Positions 25,293-33,603 of a stretch of DNA of 64,000 bases are shown here, one piece after another. Source of the stretch: Pseudomonadota bacterium (GTDB lineage: Bacteria; Pseudomonadota; Alphaproteobacteria; Micropepsales; Micropepsaceae); the NCBI GenBank assembly GCA_018241025.1, contig JAFEEQ010000011.1, positions 186,001 through 250,000 on the forward strand, read 5' to 3'. The position numbers were made by a program, and so were the translations under genes. Each line of letters opens with the position of its first letter. Within the stretch, counting starts at the first letter, position 1. The notes under the pieces are model-generated. The model searched no databases. It was not told the origin of the DNA and saw only the letters and a list, made by a program, of their open reading frames with translations.

Positions 25293-25820
25293 TCACTCCT
25301 GCGGCGCCAGACTAGGCTCCGGCTCGTCGCGCAGCCAGCGCGTCATGTGCGGGAAAGGCGCAACGCCGCCATGCGCCGCGCGCTTCCTGTCCAGGGTCAT
25401 CCCGGCATATTCCAGCATCGGCACGCCGAAGAAATGCCCGGCCGAGAAGTTTTCGAGAATATATCCGCCGCCGCCGCGATAGCCCGCCTCGTGGAACACG
25501 ATGGCCGGATCGACCGCGATATGCAGCGCCGCGGCATAGGACCATGCGATCGCCATCATTTCTTCCGGCGGGCTGTCGCCGGCATCGCGGTCGAATGCCG
25601 CGCGGCGCGCCGGCGGCGCCACGGCAATGTGACCGGCCTCGTGCAGAAGATCGCCGGGATGGGCAAGCTGCGCCGGATCGTACACCAGCGTGCCATGGTC
25701 GATGGTGATGCCGGGCAGAAAGGTCTTGCCGGCAATCGGCTCGGCGCGCACCGCGATACCGATGGCACACAGAAATTCCACGATGCGCTCGACGACGTCG
25801 TTGGACGCCGCGCCGCTCAC
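25293..25820 (-). CDS. HEXXH-containing putative metalloprotein
   Basis: A 175-residue protein that I cannot assign to a named family. A zinc-metallopeptidase-like motif HEAGH is present in DLLHEAGHIAVAP (about residues 60-64), with PEEMMAIAWSYAAALHI and an EAGYRGGGGYILENF segment after it. No signal peptide or membrane helix is seen, so it is probably cytoplasmic. The start is a GTG at 25820 forming a GTGA overlap with the metZ stop, and osmC follows 3 bp after its own stop. A protease role is only suggested by the motif. Confidence 0.7.
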   Translation of the reverse strand: MSGAASNDVVERIVEFLCAIGIAVRAEPIAGKTFLPGITIDHGTLVYDPAQLAHPGDLLHEAGHIAVAPPARRAAFDRDAGDSPPEEMMAIAWSYAAALHIAVDPAIVFHEAGYRGGGGYILENFSAGHFFGVPMLEYAGMTLDRKRAAHGGVAPFPHMTRWLRDEPEPSLAPQE

Positions 25821-27010
25821 GCGACCTTCAGCGCCTGTTCGAGGTCTTCGCAGAGATCGGCGGGATCCTCGAGACCGACCGACAGCCGCATCAACCCGGA
25901 CGTCACGCCGAGCTCGGCACGGGCCGCCGGCGTCAGCTTCTGGTGCGTTGTCGTCTCGGGATGGGTGATCAGGCTCTTGGCGTCGCCGAGATTGTTCGAA
26001 ATGTCGATCACCTTGAGCGCATTGGCGACCTTGAACGCAGCGGGCTTGCCGCCCTCGATCTCGAAGGCGACCACGCCGCCGCCGGCTTCCATCTGCGCCC
26101 GCGCCAAGTTGTGCTGCGGATGATCGGGCCGGAAGGGATAGAGCACCCGCGTCACGTTCTTCTGGGTCGCGAGGAAATCGGCGACCGCGCTCGCGCCCTC
26201 GCTATGCGCCCGCATACGCAGGTCGAGCGTCTCGAGGCTCTTCAGATGCACCCAGGCGTTGAATGGGCTGATCGACGGTCCGGTGTTGCGGATGAAGCTC
26301 TGGAGATGATCCTTCAGGAAATCTTCCTTGCACAGAACAACCCCGCCCAGCGCCCGGCCCTGGCCGTCGATATATTTGGTCGAGGAGTGCACCACGATGT
26401 CGGCGCCGAATTCGAACGGCCGCTGCAGGCTCGGTGTCGCAAAGGCGTTGTCGACCACCAGCCGCGCGCCGCCCTTGTGCGCGATCTTCGCGACCGCCTT
26501 CAGGTCGACGATCGACAGCGTCGGGTTCGACGGTGTCTCCAGAAACAGGATCTTCGTTTCCGGACGCATCGCCGACTGCCACTGGTCGACATCGCCGCCA
26601 TCGACAAGCGTGTTGCCGATGCCGTAGCGCGGCAGGATCTCCTCGATCACATGACGGCACGACCCGAACATCGCCTTGGCCGCGACCACGTGATCGCCGC
26701 TGCGCAAGGCCGAGAGCAGGGTAGCCGAGACCGCAGCCATGCCGCTCGCCGTGGCTCGCGCCACCGGCGCGCCTTCGAGCGCGGCCATGCGCTGCTCGAA
26801 CATGGTAACCGTCGGGTTGCCGAAACGGCTGTACTGATAGCCGTCGATCTCGCCCTTGAAGCGCGCTTCGGCTTCCTCGGCCGCCTCATAGGCATAACCC
26901 GAGGTCAGGAACAGCGCCTCCGATGTCTCCTGGAAGCCCGAGCGCAGCGTGCCGGTGCGCACGGCAAGCGTGCGGCTGCGCCATTTTCCGGGCTTTTTGT
27001 TCGTCGGCAT
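25817..27010 (-). CDS. metZ: O-succinylhomoserine sulfhydrylase
   Basis: A 397-residue Cys/Met-metabolism PLP enzyme. It shows DGYQYSRFGNPTVTMFEQRMAALEG near the N-terminus, the PLP-stacking ATASGMAAVSATLLS, LETPSNPTLSIVD, VVDNAFATPSLQRP, and the PLP lysine in HSSTKYIDGQGRALGG. The opening TLAVRTGTLRSGFQETSEALFLTSGY is typical of MetZ, which forms homocysteine from O-succinylhomoserine and sulfide. A frame runs 30 codons further upstream; ATG 27010 with AAGGACA before it is preferred. Coupled to the HEXXH protein and osmC. Confidence 0.92.
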   Translation of the reverse strand: MPTNKKPGKWRSRTLAVRTGTLRSGFQETSEALFLTSGYAYEAAEEAEARFKGEIDGYQYSRFGNPTVTMFEQRMAALEGAPVARATASGMAAVSATLLSALRSGDHVVAAKAMFGSCRHVIEEILPRYGIGNTLVDGGDVDQWQSAMRPETKILFLETPSNPTLSIVDLKAVAKIAHKGGARLVVDNAFATPSLQRPFEFGADIVVHSSTKYIDGQGRALGGVVLCKEDFLKDHLQSFIRNTGPSISPFNAWVHLKSLETLDLRMRAHSEGASAVADFLATQKNVTRVLYPFRPDHPQHNLARAQMEAGGGVVAFEIEGGKPAAFKVANALKVIDISNNLGDAKSLITHPETTTHQKLTPAARAELGVTSGLMRLSVGLEDPADLCEDLEQALKVA

Positions 27011-27108
27011 GGCGTTGTCCTTGAACCGCAGGCACTGGGCCGAAAACCATGGCGGCGCTTGGCAGGATGGGTCAAGTTTCATATGGTCGCGCCGCATCAA
27101 GGACAGCC

Positions 27109-27528
27109 ATGACCGATATGAATACCATCAGCCATCACACCGCCCTGATCTACGTGATGGTGGTTATCTCCGCCGCCGACGGCGCCATGAGCGAAAAGGA
27201 GCTCAAGATCATCGGCGAGCTGACCAAGTCGCTTCCGGCTTTCTCCGATTTCGACCACAGCCGGCTGCTCGCCGTCTGCCAGGATTGCGCCCAGATCCTG
27301 AAGGAGCCCGACGGACTCGACGCCATCATGGGCCTCATCGATGACGGCCTCCCCGACATCCTGCACGAGACCGCTTATTGGGTAGCGCTCGAAGTCGCGC
27401 TCGCCGACCGCCGCATCGCACTGGAAGAGATCCGACTGCTCGATGTCCTGCGCCGCCGCCTTGCCATCGACAAGCTGACCTCGGCCGCGATCGAGCGCGG
27501 TGCGCGCGCCAAATACCAGGTCGCGTGA
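27109..27528 (+). CDS. TerB-like tellurite-resistance-fold protein
   Basis: A 139-residue helical protein resembling the TerB/DjlA-like fold. It has YVMVVISAADGAMSEKELKIIGELTKSLPAF at the N-terminus and ALEVALADRRIALEEIRLLDVLRRRLAID near the C-terminus; the paired acidic ADG and AD-R-I-x-x-E-E segments are the metal-binding positions in TerB. Function is not established for stand-alone members. AAGGA precedes the ATG. It overlaps the SixA-like gene by GTGA and is divergent from metZ. Confidence 0.77.
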   Translation: MTDMNTISHHTALIYVMVVISAADGAMSEKELKIIGELTKSLPAFSDFDHSRLLAVCQDCAQILKEPDGLDAIMGLIDDGLPDILHETAYWVALEVALADRRIALEEIRLLDVLRRRLAIDKLTSAAIERGARAKYQVA

Positions 27529-28049
27529 AGCGCCTCCTTCTGCTTCGTCACGCCAAGACCGAGCCCGGCGGCGCGGATTTGGAAGACCACAATCGGGCAT
27601 TGCTGCCGCGCGGCCGCGAGGATGCCCCGAAGCTCGGCCGCTACATCCGTGACAACGGCTTTGTCCCGGACTTCATACTGTCGTCGACGGCGCGCCGCAC
27701 GGTCGAGACTGTCGATCTCGTCGCCGATGCGCTGGGCGGCAATTCACCGGTCGATTTCCTCGAAAGGCTCTATCTCGCCGAGCCTGAAGCGATCCTCGAC
27801 GTCGTCCGCGACGTTGCCGATACGTTCGGAACGCTCCTGGTCGTCGGGCACAATCCCGGTCTCGAACGGCTTGCCTCGGGCCTTGCGCGCGAGCCGGTGA
27901 AGCGCCGGGAGCGCGACCGCTTCGATCTTATCGAGGAGAAATTCCCCACCGCCGCGCTCGCCGTACTCGACTTCGACGTCGACCATTGGCGCGACATCCT
28001 GCCCGGCGAAGGCAAGCTGAAGGACTTCGTGCGGCCGCGTGACCTCTGA
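27525..28049 (+). CDS. SixA-like phosphohistidine phosphatase
   Basis: A 174-residue histidine phosphatase superfamily member. The N-terminal catalytic motif is LLLLRHAKTEPGG, with the second His in LVVGHNPGLERLA and Arg/Glu contacts in SSTARRTVETVD. The short form without a cap matches SixA, which removes phosphate from histidine on signalling proteins such as the nitrogen PTS. The start is GTG 27525, within the stop of the TerB-like gene. It overlaps the kinase-like gene by 11 bp. Confidence 0.85.
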   Translation: MKRLLLLRHAKTEPGGADLEDHNRALLPRGREDAPKLGRYIRDNGFVPDFILSSTARRTVETVDLVADALGGNSPVDFLERLYLAEPEAILDVVRDVADTFGTLLVVGHNPGLERLASGLAREPVKRRERDRFDLIEEKFPTAALAVLDFDVDHWRDILPGEGKLKDFVRPRDL

Positions 28050-28923
28050 AACCCTCGCCGCGCTCGAACGGAAAATCCGCGCCGCGCTTCCGGCGCTCGC
28101 CTTCCGTCATGCCGAACTCAACGATTACGGCGACGACAACCGGATCGTCGTGCTCGACGGCCACTGGGTCGTGCGCATCCCGCGCAACGACGAATACCGC
28201 GCGCGATTTGCAGCGGAGCTGAATCTCCTGGACGCATTGTCCGGCCATGCACCCGTTCCGGTTCCGGCATACGAGCACATCGCCGCCGACAAAAGCCTTG
28301 GCGCCTATCGCCTGATCGACGGCCGGGAGATGACGCCGCCGGTCTTCGATGCCCTTCCGGTCCTCGCAAAGAATAATGTGCTGACGTCGCTCGGTCGCTT
28401 CCTCACCGTGCTGCATCGCCTGCCAGCCGAAACCATCGGCCAGCCGGACGGCCACATTCCGGAGGCCTGGCATGGGCCACAATTCACCATGCTCTATCGC
28501 GCCTTGCGCCGTGCCAGCTTAGCCGAGCGGGTCGATGCGCAATGGCTTGCCCGCTTCGATGCGTTTCACGACGCTTTCGCGTTGGAGACCGCCGGGCCGC
28601 CGCGCCTCGTTCATCACGACATCTCCGACGACCACATCCTCATCGCCGGAAATACCGTGGCCGGGATCATCGATTTCTCCGACGCTGCCTTCGGCGAGAG
28701 TGCGATCGACTTCGCCTGGTTCTGGCGTCTCGGCGAGAGAGAAGTCGATACGGTTCTGGAGGCGTACGACAAGGCCGATGACGGCCTCCGGTCGCGCTCG
28801 CGCTGGACCTATGTCCGCTTCGTGATCAACCAGATTTCCCACGGCGACAAAGCAAAGTGGAAGCTCTCGATCGATGCACTTCTCGCTGAACTGGCACCGC
28901 ATCTGAAAATTCTCGGATTTTGA
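28039..28923 (+). CDS. APH-family phosphotransferase
   Basis: A 294-residue aminoglycoside-phosphotransferase-like protein. The Brenner motif reads RLVHHDISDDHILI: the catalytic Asp is present, but the usual Asn is a His, as seen in macrolide-kinase-like members. The second acidic motif is GIIDFSDAAFGESAIDFAWF. The N-lobe has WVVRIPRNDEYRARFAAEL. The substrate is unknown; resistance should not be assumed from the family alone. It starts with GTG 28039 inside the SixA-like gene. Confidence 0.82.
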   Translation: MTSETLAALERKIRAALPALAFRHAELNDYGDDNRIVVLDGHWVVRIPRNDEYRARFAAELNLLDALSGHAPVPVPAYEHIAADKSLGAYRLIDGREMTPPVFDALPVLAKNNVLTSLGRFLTVLHRLPAETIGQPDGHIPEAWHGPQFTMLYRALRRASLAERVDAQWLARFDAFHDAFALETAGPPRLVHHDISDDHILIAGNTVAGIIDFSDAAFGESAIDFAWFWRLGEREVDTVLEAYDKADDGLRSRSRWTYVRFVINQISHGDKAKWKLSIDALLAELAPHLKILGF

Positions 28924-28928
28924 CCGCC

Positions 28929-29546
28929 ATGCGCAAGCTCATACTCGCCCTCGCCTTGTTGCTCTCGTCTTTTCCCGCCAGTGCGGAAGAGCCGAGCCGG
29001 CAAGCCTCGCTGGCGGCTCTCCTGGAATCGAGCGCGCCGCCGCCCGAAGGCTTCGTGCGCCAGAAGCTCGACATCACCGACGGCCTCATCTTCATGCCGA
29101 AGGGCTGGTTCTACCGCAGCGGGGCAACCGCCAGCGGCTGGATGTGGACGCTGTCGAAAGAGGACTCGGCGACGACGCCCTATCGCACCGGCATGCGCAT
29201 CCAGATGTTCCTCGGCTTGTCGAAGGATGGTGCACCGGCTGGGGAAGCGCTCGCGAATTCGATCCTTCTGCAATTGCGTGGCGAGGCGAAGTCGGTGCTG
29301 AACGCCTGCACACCCGCGCCGTTCGGCGTCTTCACCCGCAACTGCCTGGAAACGATCGAGACCTCGAGCGCTGCGCCCGGCGTCACCTTTCACGTCCAGT
29401 ACACGGCGTTCTGGACGCCGACGATGCTCGTCATCACGACCTTCGGCGCGCCGGTCGAAGACTGGGCCTCGCTCAAGGGCACCGCCGAAACGATGATGGC
29501 CTTCCGCCTGATCGGACCGAATTTCGAAAAGTCCTCTGCGCCCTAG
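28929..29546 (+). CDS. Secreted protein of unknown function
   Basis: A 205-residue protein with a clear Sec signal peptide (MRKLILALALLLSSFPASA, cleavage before EEP). The mature part has LDITDGLIFMPKGWFYRSG, SGWMWTLSKED and TGMRIQMFLGLSK, a compact mixed fold I do not recognise. Two cysteines (NACTPAPFG and TRNCLETIE) could form a disulfide in the periplasm. It starts 5 bp after the stop of the phosphotransferase gene and ends overlapping the convergent sulfatase by 4 bp. Confidence 0.72.
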   Translation: MRKLILALALLLSSFPASAEEPSRQASLAALLESSAPPPEGFVRQKLDITDGLIFMPKGWFYRSGATASGWMWTLSKEDSATTPYRTGMRIQMFLGLSKDGAPAGEALANSILLQLRGEAKSVLNACTPAPFGVFTRNCLETIETSSAAPGVTFHVQYTAFWTPTMLVITTFGAPVEDWASLKGTAETMMAFRLIGPNFEKSSAP

Positions 29547-31072
29547 GTCAGTCCCAACCGCGCGAACTGCTCCTCCGGCGCGTCGACCGCCTTCAGCGCC
29601 TCGCGCAGCAGCGCGGCATAGTCCTTCTCGAGACCGCTGCCAGCGAGATTGTTGTTCTCCTCCGGATCCTCGGCGAGGTCGTAGAGGTGGTTGCCGCTGA
29701 ACCGCGCCGCCGCCCAGAACGGCACCGGATCGCTCTCGTCCCAGGTCTGGCGGATGACCGGCACCTTCGAGCCCGGCATGCGGTCGAGCCGCGCGCGCTC
29801 GTCCGGCAGCGGCATCTCCTGTTCGCGGGTGAGGAAATGTGTCGGCATCGTCGACCAGCGGTTCGACCAGGCGCCCAGCGGGCGGTTCGCGCTCGCGGGT
29901 GCGCGGGCATATTTGCGCCATTCGTCGATCAGATGCACCTCGCGGCCCCAGACGCCGGCGAGGATCCAGTCGCGCACGCTCTTGGTCTCGCCCGACAGCA
30001 GCGGCAGCAGCGATTTGCCATGCGTGCGCTGGCGCACCTTGTCATCGATCCCGAACTGCGCCGCCAGCGTCGCGAAGATATCCACGCTGGTGGTGAGCGC
30101 ATCGCAGATCCCCGACGCGACGCCCGGCGCCGCGATCATCAGCGGGATATGCCCCAGCGTCTCGTAGAGCGGCACGCCCGGCTTGCCCCAGACATCCTTC
30201 TCGCCGAGATAGTGACCGTGATCGGTGCACAGGATGACGAGCGTGTCGTCCCACAGGCCCTTGGCATCGATCTGATCGAGCACCTTGCCGAGCCAGCGGT
30301 CGATCATCGTCAGCTTGGCGCCATAGCGGGCACGGATCTGCTGCCCTTCGCGCGCCTTCATCACGCCGCGCTCGACGAGGCCTACGCCGTAGGGAGGCCA
30401 GATCAGCGGCGGCCCGTCCCAATCGGGATCGTAAGCCTTTATATATTCGTCCGGCGTATCGAACGGCTCGTGCGGATCGAACTCGTCGACGAAGAGGAAG
30501 AACCGGTCGTGCGCGCCGGCATTGTCGGCCAGCCAGTTCGCCGCCGCCTGCATCGTGCGCGGTCCCGGGAAATCCGCCTCGCTTTTGAAATAGCCGCGCG
30601 ACTTGTCGTAGGGCATCTCGCGCTGGAAGCCGATATGGGGCGAACCCGCCCAGCTCGGATCGCCGCGCGTCTTCCACGCATCGCCCTCATGCCCGCGCTG
30701 GTAGTCCCAGCCGGTGAAATCGACGTGATAATTCTCGCCGCCGGTCTCGAACAGATGGGGATGGTCGCTGATCAGCTGGCTCACCACGCCCGCCTTGCGC
30801 AGCGGATAGGTGATCGCGTCTTCCCACAGCTCGACCGAGCCCCAGGGCCGCCACAGGAAATCCCACGCCCCGCACAGGATGTCATGCCGCGCCGGCATGC
30901 AGGGCAGGGATGCCGAATAGTGCTTGGTGAACCGCACCGACCGCTTCGCCAGCCGGTCGAGGTTCGGCGTTGCGAACTCCCGCCCGCCATAGGCGCCGAC
31001 CATGTGCCGGTTCAGGCTGTCGAGAAGAAGGACGATGGCGTTCTTCGGGGCATTCTTGGGCGCTTCGGACAC
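29543..31072 (-). CDS. Sulfatase (alkaline phosphatase superfamily)
   Basis: A 509-residue type-I sulfatase-like hydrolase. Metal ligands are in IVLLLDSLNRHMVGAYG, and the formylglycine site is CMPAR in ASLPCMPARHDIL (CxPxR). Later are DEFDPHEPFD and CTDHGHYLGEK, the distal metal-binding Asp-His. The C-terminal region ends with the usual LYDLAEDPEENNNLA. There is no signal peptide, so a cytoplasmic location is likely. GTG 31072 is chosen because GAGGG lies 5 bases before it, just after the acetyltransferase stop. No maturase gene is in the window; the substrate is unknown. Confidence 0.88.
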   Translation of the reverse strand: MSEAPKNAPKNAIVLLLDSLNRHMVGAYGGREFATPNLDRLAKRSVRFTKHYSASLPCMPARHDILCGAWDFLWRPWGSVELWEDAITYPLRKAGVVSQLISDHPHLFETGGENYHVDFTGWDYQRGHEGDAWKTRGDPSWAGSPHIGFQREMPYDKSRGYFKSEADFPGPRTMQAAANWLADNAGAHDRFFLFVDEFDPHEPFDTPDEYIKAYDPDWDGPPLIWPPYGVGLVERGVMKAREGQQIRARYGAKLTMIDRWLGKVLDQIDAKGLWDDTLVILCTDHGHYLGEKDVWGKPGVPLYETLGHIPLMIAAPGVASGICDALTTSVDIFATLAAQFGIDDKVRQRTHGKSLLPLLSGETKSVRDWILAGVWGREVHLIDEWRKYARAPASANRPLGAWSNRWSTMPTHFLTREQEMPLPDERARLDRMPGSKVPVIRQTWDESDPVPFWAAARFSGNHLYDLAEDPEENNNLAGSGLEKDYAALLREALKAVDAPEEQFARLGLT

Positions 31073-31079
31073 GCGACCC

Positions 31080-31625
31080 TCACTTGGCGTGGCTACGCTC
31101 CGCCAATGCCAGAGTCTTCCACCCGAACGCAACCTCCGGGACCGTGTCGCCCATCATCCGCGCCGTCCGCTCGGCGACGACACGCCCGCCCATGGTCTCG
31201 TAGAAAAACCGCGCATTGTTACGCGCATGGGCCCAGATCACGCAGGACGAAAGATCGCGCGCCTGCATCACCGCGAACCCGCCCTTCAGCAGGGCGCGCC
31301 CCGCACCGCGACCGAAATGGTTGGGGTCGACATAAAGCGTATAGACTTCGCCGTCATAGCCGAGGTTGCGGTCGCGCGAGGGTCCCAGGCTCGACATCGC
31401 GACGATCCCGGCTTTCGCATCTTCTGCGACCAGAACCGTCTCGCGTCCCTGCGCCTTGATGGCGGCGTGCCAGCGCGCAGTCTGTCCCTTGGGCGTCATC
31501 GCGCAGAGCAGCGCATTCGACAGAACGCCGGGATAGGTGTCGTGCCAGGACTCGATATAGATGCGCGCGATCTCTGCGGCATCCTTGGGCCGCGCCACTC
31601 GGATGGTGAGCGCGAACTCTTCCAT
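31080..31625 (-). CDS. GNAT family N-acetyltransferase
   Basis: A 181-residue GNAT. The N-terminal IRVARPKDAAEIARIYIESWHDTYPGVL is typical of the RimI/PhinoT-like branch; the acetyl-CoA loop is in VYTLYVDPNHFGRGAGRALLKGG (motif A, Q/RxxGxG/A), and the C-terminal NNARFFYETMGGRVVAER is motif B. The acceptor is unknown. A longer frame upstream lacks homology features, so ATG 31625 is used. It precedes the sulfatase by 7 bp in the same transcript. Confidence 0.87.
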   Translation of the reverse strand: MEEFALTIRVARPKDAAEIARIYIESWHDTYPGVLSNALLCAMTPKGQTARWHAAIKAQGRETVLVAEDAKAGIVAMSSLGPSRDRNLGYDGEVYTLYVDPNHFGRGAGRALLKGGFAVMQARDLSSCVIWAHARNNARFFYETMGGRVVAERTARMMGDTVPEVAFGWKTLALAERSHAK

Positions 31626-31701
31626 GCGCGAAGCTTCGCGCAGGAGCGCGGGCCGGGCAAGCGAAATTCTGATTGCGACAATCACAAACTTTGTCTGAAC
31701 C

Positions 31702-31944
31702 TCAGCGCCGCATGCGCCGGACCGCGATCCAGACCATGACCGCGCCAAGTGCCACGAACGGCCCACCGACGACGAGCGCCATGGCCAGCACAGACATACT
31801 GCCACCCAAATTCGCTGGATGCACGACGGCATCGGCCAGCGCGCCGATCCCTAGAAATCCCGTGCACAGTCCGGACGGAATGAGCACGACAAGACCAAGG
31901 ATAAGCAGTGCGGCTGCGCCGGCGCCGGAATTCCGCTCGTTCAT
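31702..31944 (-). CDS. Small membrane protein, SGLC-motif paralogue B
   Basis: An 80-residue protein with two hydrophobic helices (about 10-28 and 53-75). It shares the block VLIPSGLCTGFLGIGAL with the 87-residue protein directly upstream (VPSGLCSAFLGLGAL), so the two are tandem paralogues. The start ATG 31944 overlaps the stop of the upstream copy (ATGA). I do not recognise the family. The position at the end of an Lgt-like/radical SAM operon suggests a membrane-lipid-related accessory role, which is inference. Confidence 0.65.
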   Translation of the reverse strand: MNERNSGAGAAALLILGLVVLIPSGLCTGFLGIGALADAVVHPANLGGSMSVLAMALVVGGPFVALGAVMVWIAVRRMRR

Positions 31945-32204
31945 CGATCCCGGCTCCCGATCCGAAGACCCAGAAAATACAATCCGCAGCCGCCGGCGGC
32001 CACTGCGACGATCGACAAGAAGAAAAGCCAGTTCTCTTGAACCATCTGAATCAGGTTCGATGGCGCGGCGACGAGCGTCACCAGGGCGCCGAGGCCGAGA
32101 AAGGCAGAACACAGCCCCGAAGGCACGAAGATCAGCACGCCGATGGTCATCAGCGCGCCGCCGATCATGACCTGCCACCAGGCCGGCTTCTCAGGTGCCG
32201 GCAT
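31941..32204 (-). CDS. Small membrane protein, SGLC-motif paralogue A
   Basis: An 87-residue protein with two predicted membrane helices (about 12-45 broken by SGLC, and 60-80), tandem paralogue of the next gene. It begins 14 bp inside the 3' end of the radical SAM gene, which implies translational coupling. The conserved VPSGLCSAFLGLGAL segment, with a Cys at a helix end, is the main feature. No known family is recognised. Confidence 0.67.
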   Translation of the reverse strand: MPAPEKPAWWQVMIGGALMTIGVLIFVPSGLCSAFLGLGALVTLVAAPSNLIQMVQENWLFFLSIVAVAAGGCGLYFLGLRIGSRDR

Positions 32205-33603
32205 GCGCCGCGCTCCGGAGCTTCTTGTCGAGTCCGCTGCGGTAGAACAGGTTGTAAGTGTCGAACGGGATGATCTTCCGTTCCGGCGTCACGAAGTGGA
32301 TGCAGGAGCGCTTCACCGTTGCGACGCAGAAATTGTACTTGTCGAGGAACTGCACGATGACGATGCGGAAGACCTTGTCGTAGCCGAGATCGTCCGGCAC
32401 CTCAATCTGCGGCAGGCAACACAGGAGTTCGCCCAGCCGAGTCTTCGTCGCTTCTCCCGATGACGCCAGCGACAGCAGGTCGAACAACCGGTCTCTCAGC
32501 GCTGGATACTTCTCGAACGAGATCGTGTTCGGCGCCACCGCCAGCAACTCCGCCTTGGGTATGAGCTGCGTGATCGGCGTCACCTTCGTCCCATCGCGCA
32601 GGCCATAGGCGATGGCGATCGAGTCCGGATTGCAGGGCAGGGGAATGATGTCTTCCGCCCCGAACACCTCGCCTGCCTGGGTCATGATCGAGCGGCGAAT
32701 GTCGGTCAGCAGCATCCGGTCGGTATTCTTGTCGAAGCCCTCGTTGCGGCCTGCGTCCTGCACCGGCTGGAAAGTAACCCCGCGGACACATTTGTATGTC
32801 AGCGCGCGGCGCACGATCTCGCCGATCTCGCCGTCGTTGACGCCCTTCTTCACGACGCAGACCAGAGTCGTCGAAATGCCGGCCTCTTCCAGATTGGCAA
32901 GCGCCTGCTCGCGCACCCTGCGCAGGTCTGCGCCTCGGATGTTTTCCAGCGCAGCGCGCTGCATCGAGTCGAACTGGAGATAGACCTCGAAACCGGGCTT
33001 GAGCGCCGCCAGCTCGGCCACGAACGCTTTGTCGGTCGCGATCCGGATGCCGTTGGTGTTCAGCATGATGTGCCGGATTGGCTTGGTCTTGCACAGTTTG
33101 AGGATGTCGACGATCTCTGGATGGATCGTCGGTTCGCCGCCGCTGATCTGGACCAGGTCCGGGAAGCCCTCGCTCGCCACCAGCGTCTCCAGCATCGCGT
33201 CGATCTCGGCCAGCGAGCGGTTGCGCGTTCGTTGTGGCGAGGATTCGGCGAAGCATACGGGGCAGGTGAGATTGCATTCGTCATTCACCTCGATCAGCGC
33301 GAGGCAGGAATGCTGTTCGTGATCGGGGCAGAGGCCGCAGTCGTAGGGACAGCCATAGTGCGTCCGGCTCTGGTGCTTCAGCGGCAGGTCGCCCGGCTTG
33401 ATGAACTCCTTGGTGCTCTTGAAATATGCCGCATCGGTCGAGATCAGTGTCTTCTGCGCGCCATGCTCGGGACAGCGTTTCAGGTAGAATACGTTCTCGC
33501 CCTCGATGACGATCTTGGCCTGCACCAGCTTCAGACAGGTTTCGCATAGCGAAAGCGTCTGGCCGTAGAAGCTGTAATCCCTAGACGGCCGCGCGAAGCT
33601 CAT
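32191..33603 (-). CDS. Radical SAM enzyme resembling tetraether lipid synthase (Tes/MJ0619 type)
   Basis: A 470-residue radical SAM protein with several cysteine clusters. The N-terminal C20-C23 and C44/H47 (SLCETC and KRCPEHG) look like a rubredoxin-type metal site. A second set is C85, C89, C92 and C100 (GCPYDCGLCPDHEQHSC). The radical SAM CX3CX2C is C110, C114, C117 (ECNLTCPVCFA), followed by ISGGEPTIHPE. This order of clusters recalls archaeal MJ0619/Tes, which joins lipid tails by C-C bonds. Bacterial homologues have no settled role. It overlaps the Lgt-like gene by 23 bp, which points to a membrane lipid substrate. Confidence 0.82.
   Translation of the reverse strand: MSFARPSRDYSFYGQTLSLCETCLKLVQAKIVIEGENVFYLKRCPEHGAQKTLISTDAAYFKSTKEFIKPGDLPLKHQSRTHYGCPYDCGLCPDHEQHSCLALIEVNDECNLTCPVCFAESSPQRTRNRSLAEIDAMLETLVASEGFPDLVQISGGEPTIHPEIVDILKLCKTKPIRHIMLNTNGIRIATDKAFVAELAALKPGFEVYLQFDSMQRAALENIRGADLRRVREQALANLEEAGISTTLVCVVKKGVNDGEIGEIVRRALTYKCVRGVTFQPVQDAGRNEGFDKNTDRMLLTDIRRSIMTQAGEVFGAEDIIPLPCNPDSIAIAYGLRDGTKVTPITQLIPKAELLAVAPNTISFEKYPALRDRLFDLLSLASSGEATKTRLGELLCCLPQIEVPDDLGYDKVFRIVIVQFLDKYNFCVATVKRSCIHFVTPERKIIPFDTYNLFYRSGLDKKLRSAAHAGT

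Noticed and set aside
27011..27108. SAM-II riboswitch upstream of metZ
   Set aside because: SAM-II elements occur before met genes in alphaproteobacteria, but the conserved pseudoknot sequence could not be found in this 98-bp gap.
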